Shown here piece after piece: positions 62,201 to 64,000 of a stretch of DNA of 64,000 nucleotides. The stretch's first letter is position 1; every line of letters starts with the position of its first letter. The DNA comes from Geobacillus subterraneus (lineage in GTDB: Bacteria > Bacillota > Bacilli > Bacillales > Anoxybacillaceae): contig NZ_CP014342.1 in the NCBI RefSeq assembly GCF_001618685.1, positions 3,286,001 to 3,350,000 on the forward strand, given 5' to 3'. The translations under genes were made by a program, and so were the position numbers. The notes under the pieces are model-generated. The model saw nothing but the letters and a program-made list of their open reading frames with translations, ran no database searches and was not told the origin of the DNA.

Positions 62201-62512
62201 CATAGCGGGGAACTGCCGATTATCGGCGTGAATACGTTCTTAAATCCGAACCCGCCGTCAGAAGATGAGCTGAACAATCTTGAACTTGCCCGGGCGACGT
62301 ATGAAGAAAAAGAGCTGCAAATCCACAATTTGCGTGAATTCCAAGCGCGGAACAAAGATAAAGCCGGCCCGGCGCTTGAGCGCTTAAAACAAGTGGCGAT
62401 CAGCGGCGGCAACATTTTCGAAGAATTGATGGAAACGGTCAAAGTCGCGAGCCTCGGGCAAATTACCCGCGCGTTGTACGAAGTCGGCGGGCAATACCGG
62501 CGGAATATGTAG
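59255..62512 (+). CDS. icmF: fused isobutyryl-CoA mutase IcmF
   Basis: This 1085-residue radical B12 enzyme interconverts isobutyryl-CoA and n-butyryl-CoA. Domains in order: B12-binding (1-135, with Asp21-Gly-His23, the cobalt-ligand histidine, followed by DAS rather than the usual xxG), MeaB-like GTPase chaperone (about 150-430, P-loop GTGGAGKSS 206-214 and NKFE from Asn346), a linker, and the TIM-barrel mutase (about 560-1085, with [13 protein letters not shown] and [16 protein letters not shown]). The fusion of mutase and G-protein was characterised in Geobacillus kaustophilus, whose protein has almost this length. It ties valine-derived isobutyryl-CoA to the butyryl-CoA oxidation genes upstream. 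ATG after AAGGGGGAGAG. Confidence 0.95.
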   Translation: MAHIYRPKHHVRFVTASSLFDGHDASINIMRRILQASGAEVIHLGHNRSVEEIVNAAIQEDVQGIAVSSYQGGHMEFFKYMYDLLQERRAPHIRIYGGGGGVIIPREIKELHEYGIARIFSPEDGRTLGLQGMINVMLEECDFPTVTAVTDEIERLQTGDVQAVARLITLCEYRAEAGQEAAAAAEAVIEQVKAMEQRVPVLGITGTGGAGKSSLTDELVRRFLNEIPEIKIAILSVDPTKQKTGGALLGDRIRMNAIHSPRVYMRSLATRHSRSELSPAIRDAISVVKAAGFDLVIIETSGIGQGDAAITEVCDVSMYVMTSEFGAPTQLEKIDMIDYADLIAINKFERKGSEDAKRQVQKQYQRSRQLFDRDVSEMPVYGTIASQFNDPGTNTLFVALIDTINQKTGTNWKTNLKTVANVEKHNVIIPNERRYYLREIAETVRSYHRRAEQQAEIARRLFQIEGAIEAANERGEAEDVIRALEMLKADYEAKLTPESKHILATWEETKAKYAAKQFVTNVRGKEIVTELTTKTLSGLDIPKVILPKFKDYGEILRWVYKENVPGSFPYTAGVFPFKRQGEDPKRQFAGEGTPERTNRRFHYLCKEDKAKRLSTAFDSVTLYGEDPDYRPDIFGKVGESGVSVCTLDDMKKLYKGFDLCDPLTSVSMTINGPAPILLAMFMNTAIDQQVEKREQELGRPLTAEEYEQVKAATLQTVRGTVQADILKEDQGQNTCIFSTDFALKMMGDIQEYFIQHRVRNYYSVSISGYHIAEAGANPITQLAFTLANGFTYVEYYLSRGMHIDDFAPNLSFFFSNGLDPEYSVIGRVARRIWAVAMREKYGANERSQKLKYHIQTSGRSLHAQEIDFNDIRTTLQALLAIYDNCNSLHTNAYDEAITTPTEESVRRAMAIQLIITKEFGLAKNENPLQGSFIIEELTDLVEEAVLQEFERLNDRGGVLGAMEMQYQRGKIQDESLYYETKKHSGELPIIGVNTFLNPNPPSEDELNNLELARATYEEKELQIHNLREFQARNKDKAGPALERLKQVAISGGNIFEELMETVKVASLGQITRALYEVGGQYRRNM

Positions 62513-62804
62513 AACGTGTGTTCGCTAGTCTTGGCCGGACGTAGTGATCCGCCTCCTTGCTTGGCATGACGCAAACTATGTATGCTTCTTCGCTTGCCTA
62601 GGTCAAAACGGGAAAGCTGGGTCGAAGAGAATGGCTGTCATTGAATGGCTATGGCGAAAAGAGGGCTGCCTTCGCTATGGGGCGGTTCTCTTTTTGCTTT
62701 TTTCGCTAAATAGCTAGCATAAACGCCGGCAATTTGTTTATAATGAATGGTATGTATTCCACTTGCATTCATTTGTTTCATTATATAGAAGGGGAGTGCT
62801 GAAT
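62513..62804. other. intergenic before rpoE, with -10 box at 62739-62744
   Basis: A weak hairpin with CTCTTTTTGC near 62688 may end the icmF transcript. TATAAT at 62739-62744 is the likely rpoE promoter, with no strong -35. No gene is seen. Confidence 0.5.
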
Positions 62805-63362
62805 TTGAGCCTGCAGCAGCAATACTCGCCAGAGGAATTGCAGGAGATGTCGTTCGTCGAGTTGGCGAACCTCATTTTGCTTGATAAGCGGGGGGCGCTG
62901 CCGTTTGACCAAATCGTCCGCGAGGTAGCGGCATTGACCGGCGCAGCGGAGGATGACATCGCCGCGCGGCTTGCCCAGTATTACACCGATTTAAACATCG
63001 ACGGACGGTTTATTTGCGTCGGGGAAAACGTCTGGGGACTGCGCGCATGGTATCCGTTCGATCAGACGGAAGACGAAACGGTGACGATTGTCAAGCCGAA
63101 GAAGAAGAAAAAAGCGCTTGATGACGAATACGACGATTACGAAGAGCTGCTTGACGAAGAGGATCTTGATTACGAGGATCTTGACGAATACGATGATGAA
63201 GAGCTTGAAGTCGACGACGAAGAACTGCTTGAAGACGAGGAGTTCGACCTTGACGAAGATGTCGATTTTGAAGACGACATGCTCGACGAGGAAGAGTTTG
63301 AACTGGACGAAGAGCCGCTCGACGAAGAACTCGATCTCGAGGAGCCGGAGGAAGACGAATAA
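62805..63362 (+). CDS. rpoE: RNA polymerase delta subunit
   Basis: This 185-residue protein has the N-terminal HARE-HTH domain (about 1-92, SPEELQEMSFVELANLILLD) and an unstructured, almost wholly acidic C-terminal tail (from residue 108, long Asp/Glu runs). Delta speeds polymerase recycling and makes transcription sensitive to initiating nucleotide levels. The TTG at 62805 follows GAAGGGGAG. It directly precedes pyrG, the conserved Firmicute order, and pyrG is itself regulated by nucleotide-dependent events. Confidence 0.93.
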   Translation: MSLQQQYSPEELQEMSFVELANLILLDKRGALPFDQIVREVAALTGAAEDDIAARLAQYYTDLNIDGRFICVGENVWGLRAWYPFDQTEDETVTIVKPKKKKKALDDEYDDYEELLDEEDLDYEDLDEYDDEELEVDDEELLEDEEFDLDEDVDFEDDMLDEEEFELDEEPLDEELDLEEPEEDE

Positions 63363-63366
63363 CCGC

Positions 63367-63395
63367 TTGACTTTGCCGGGGGAACTCGGTACAAT
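63367..63395 (+). promoter_or_regulatory. pyrG promoter
   Basis: TTGACT (63367-63372), 17 bases, TACAAT (63390-63395). Initiation is expected at G63403, so the RNA would start GGGCUCUUG. Confidence 0.85.
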
Positions 63396-63402
63396 GTGTG
63401 TT

Positions 63403-63468
63403 GGGCTCTTGAAAAACGGATGAATGAAATCATCGCTCCCTTACGTGTGGTAAGCGGAGCGTTTTTTA
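63403..63468 (+). promoter_or_regulatory. pyrG CTP-sensitive attenuator leader
   Basis: The predicted transcript starts GGGC, as in the B. subtilis pyrG leader, where low CTP causes extra G addition at the 5' end. The poly-G then pairs with the pyrimidine-rich 5' arm of the terminator (CGCTCCCTTAC, 63434-63444). The terminator pairs this arm with GTAAGCGGAGCG (63450-63461, one bulge) and ends in six T residues. Confidence 0.85.
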
Positions 63469-63491
63469 TTTGCGCCTTTCGCAAACACTGA

Positions 63492-64000
<509 letters not shown>

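Noticed and set aside
63170-63484. Reverse-strand 104-residue serine-rich frame
   Set aside because: It is the mirror of the GAC/GAA/GAG codons encoding the acidic tail of RpoE; there is no ribosome site.

Overview
This window looks like chromosome of a thermophilic Bacillaceae, most likely Geobacillus. The conserved order (ung-ywdI-ywdK, cwlJ-gerQ, hemQ, pta-lipL-rsfA, ywfO-ywgA, ywhB-ywhC-ywhD-pbpG-speE-speB, ywiB-argS, fadF, rpoE-pyrG) is that of the Bacillus subtilis ywd-to-rpoE region. The single-chain isobutyryl-CoA mutase IcmF and the many thermophile-type IS elements point to Geobacillus. The species call is inference, because no rRNA lies in the window.

Layout. 1-10.8 kb: the start of a PucR-type regulator; a GntR regulator with a tartrate/D-malate dehydrogenase; a complete sucrose PTS module (EIIA, LicT-type antiterminator, RAT/terminator leader, EIIBC, sucrose-6-phosphate hydrolase); a niacin-type MFS transporter behind a palindromic operator; a GT2 glycosyltransferase; and a T-box leader with glycyl-tRNA synthetase. 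10.8-18.1 kb: an accessory island with an Rpn-nuclease remnant, a PIN-domain toxin-antitoxin pair, and an ISLre2-type transposase fragment split by an IS231-like IS4 element (11-bp target duplication) that itself holds an IS110 element. A stand-alone TnpB element follows. 18.1-24.5 kb: an azoreductase with an MhqR-like operator, a membrane PAS-PP2C phosphatase convergent with rsbV-rsbW-sigB, ung and ywdI. 24.7-27.9 kb: an insertion between ywdI and ywdK carrying two different IscB-type RNA-guided nucleases. A noncoding tract holding two related copies of a structured sequence precedes the first. 28-44.6 kb: menaquinone and coproheme enzymes, the spore germination pair cwlJ-gerQ, pta, lipL, rsfA, an HD phosphohydrolase, a purine permease, an M50 protease, a class A PBP and the polyamine genes speE-speB. 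44.6-46.4 kb: an intact IS1182 element. 46.5-64 kb: ywiB-argS, a cardiolipin synthase, and a fatty/branched-acid oxidation cluster (fadF, thiolase, 3-hydroxyacyl-CoA dehydrogenase, two acyl-CoA dehydrogenases, fadR, icmF) behind a FadR-type operator, then rpoE and the 5' part of pyrG with its CTP attenuator.

How the parts work together. Sucrose is phosphorylated by EIIA+EIIBC and cleaved by the hydrolase; the antiterminator senses flux and lets polymerase through the leader terminator. The fad cluster feeds electrons from acyl-CoA dehydrogenases through ETF to FadF and the menaquinone pool. FadR, encoded inside the cluster, probably represses the promoter at its head. IcmF links branched (isobutyryl) and straight (butyryl) acyl-CoA pools.

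The most unusual content is the clustering of RNA-guided nuclease systems within about 12 kb: one TnpB without a zinc ribbon, two IscBs, and an IS110 recombinase with a bridge-RNA-like upstream region. No TnpA transposase is visible for the TnpB/IscB elements.
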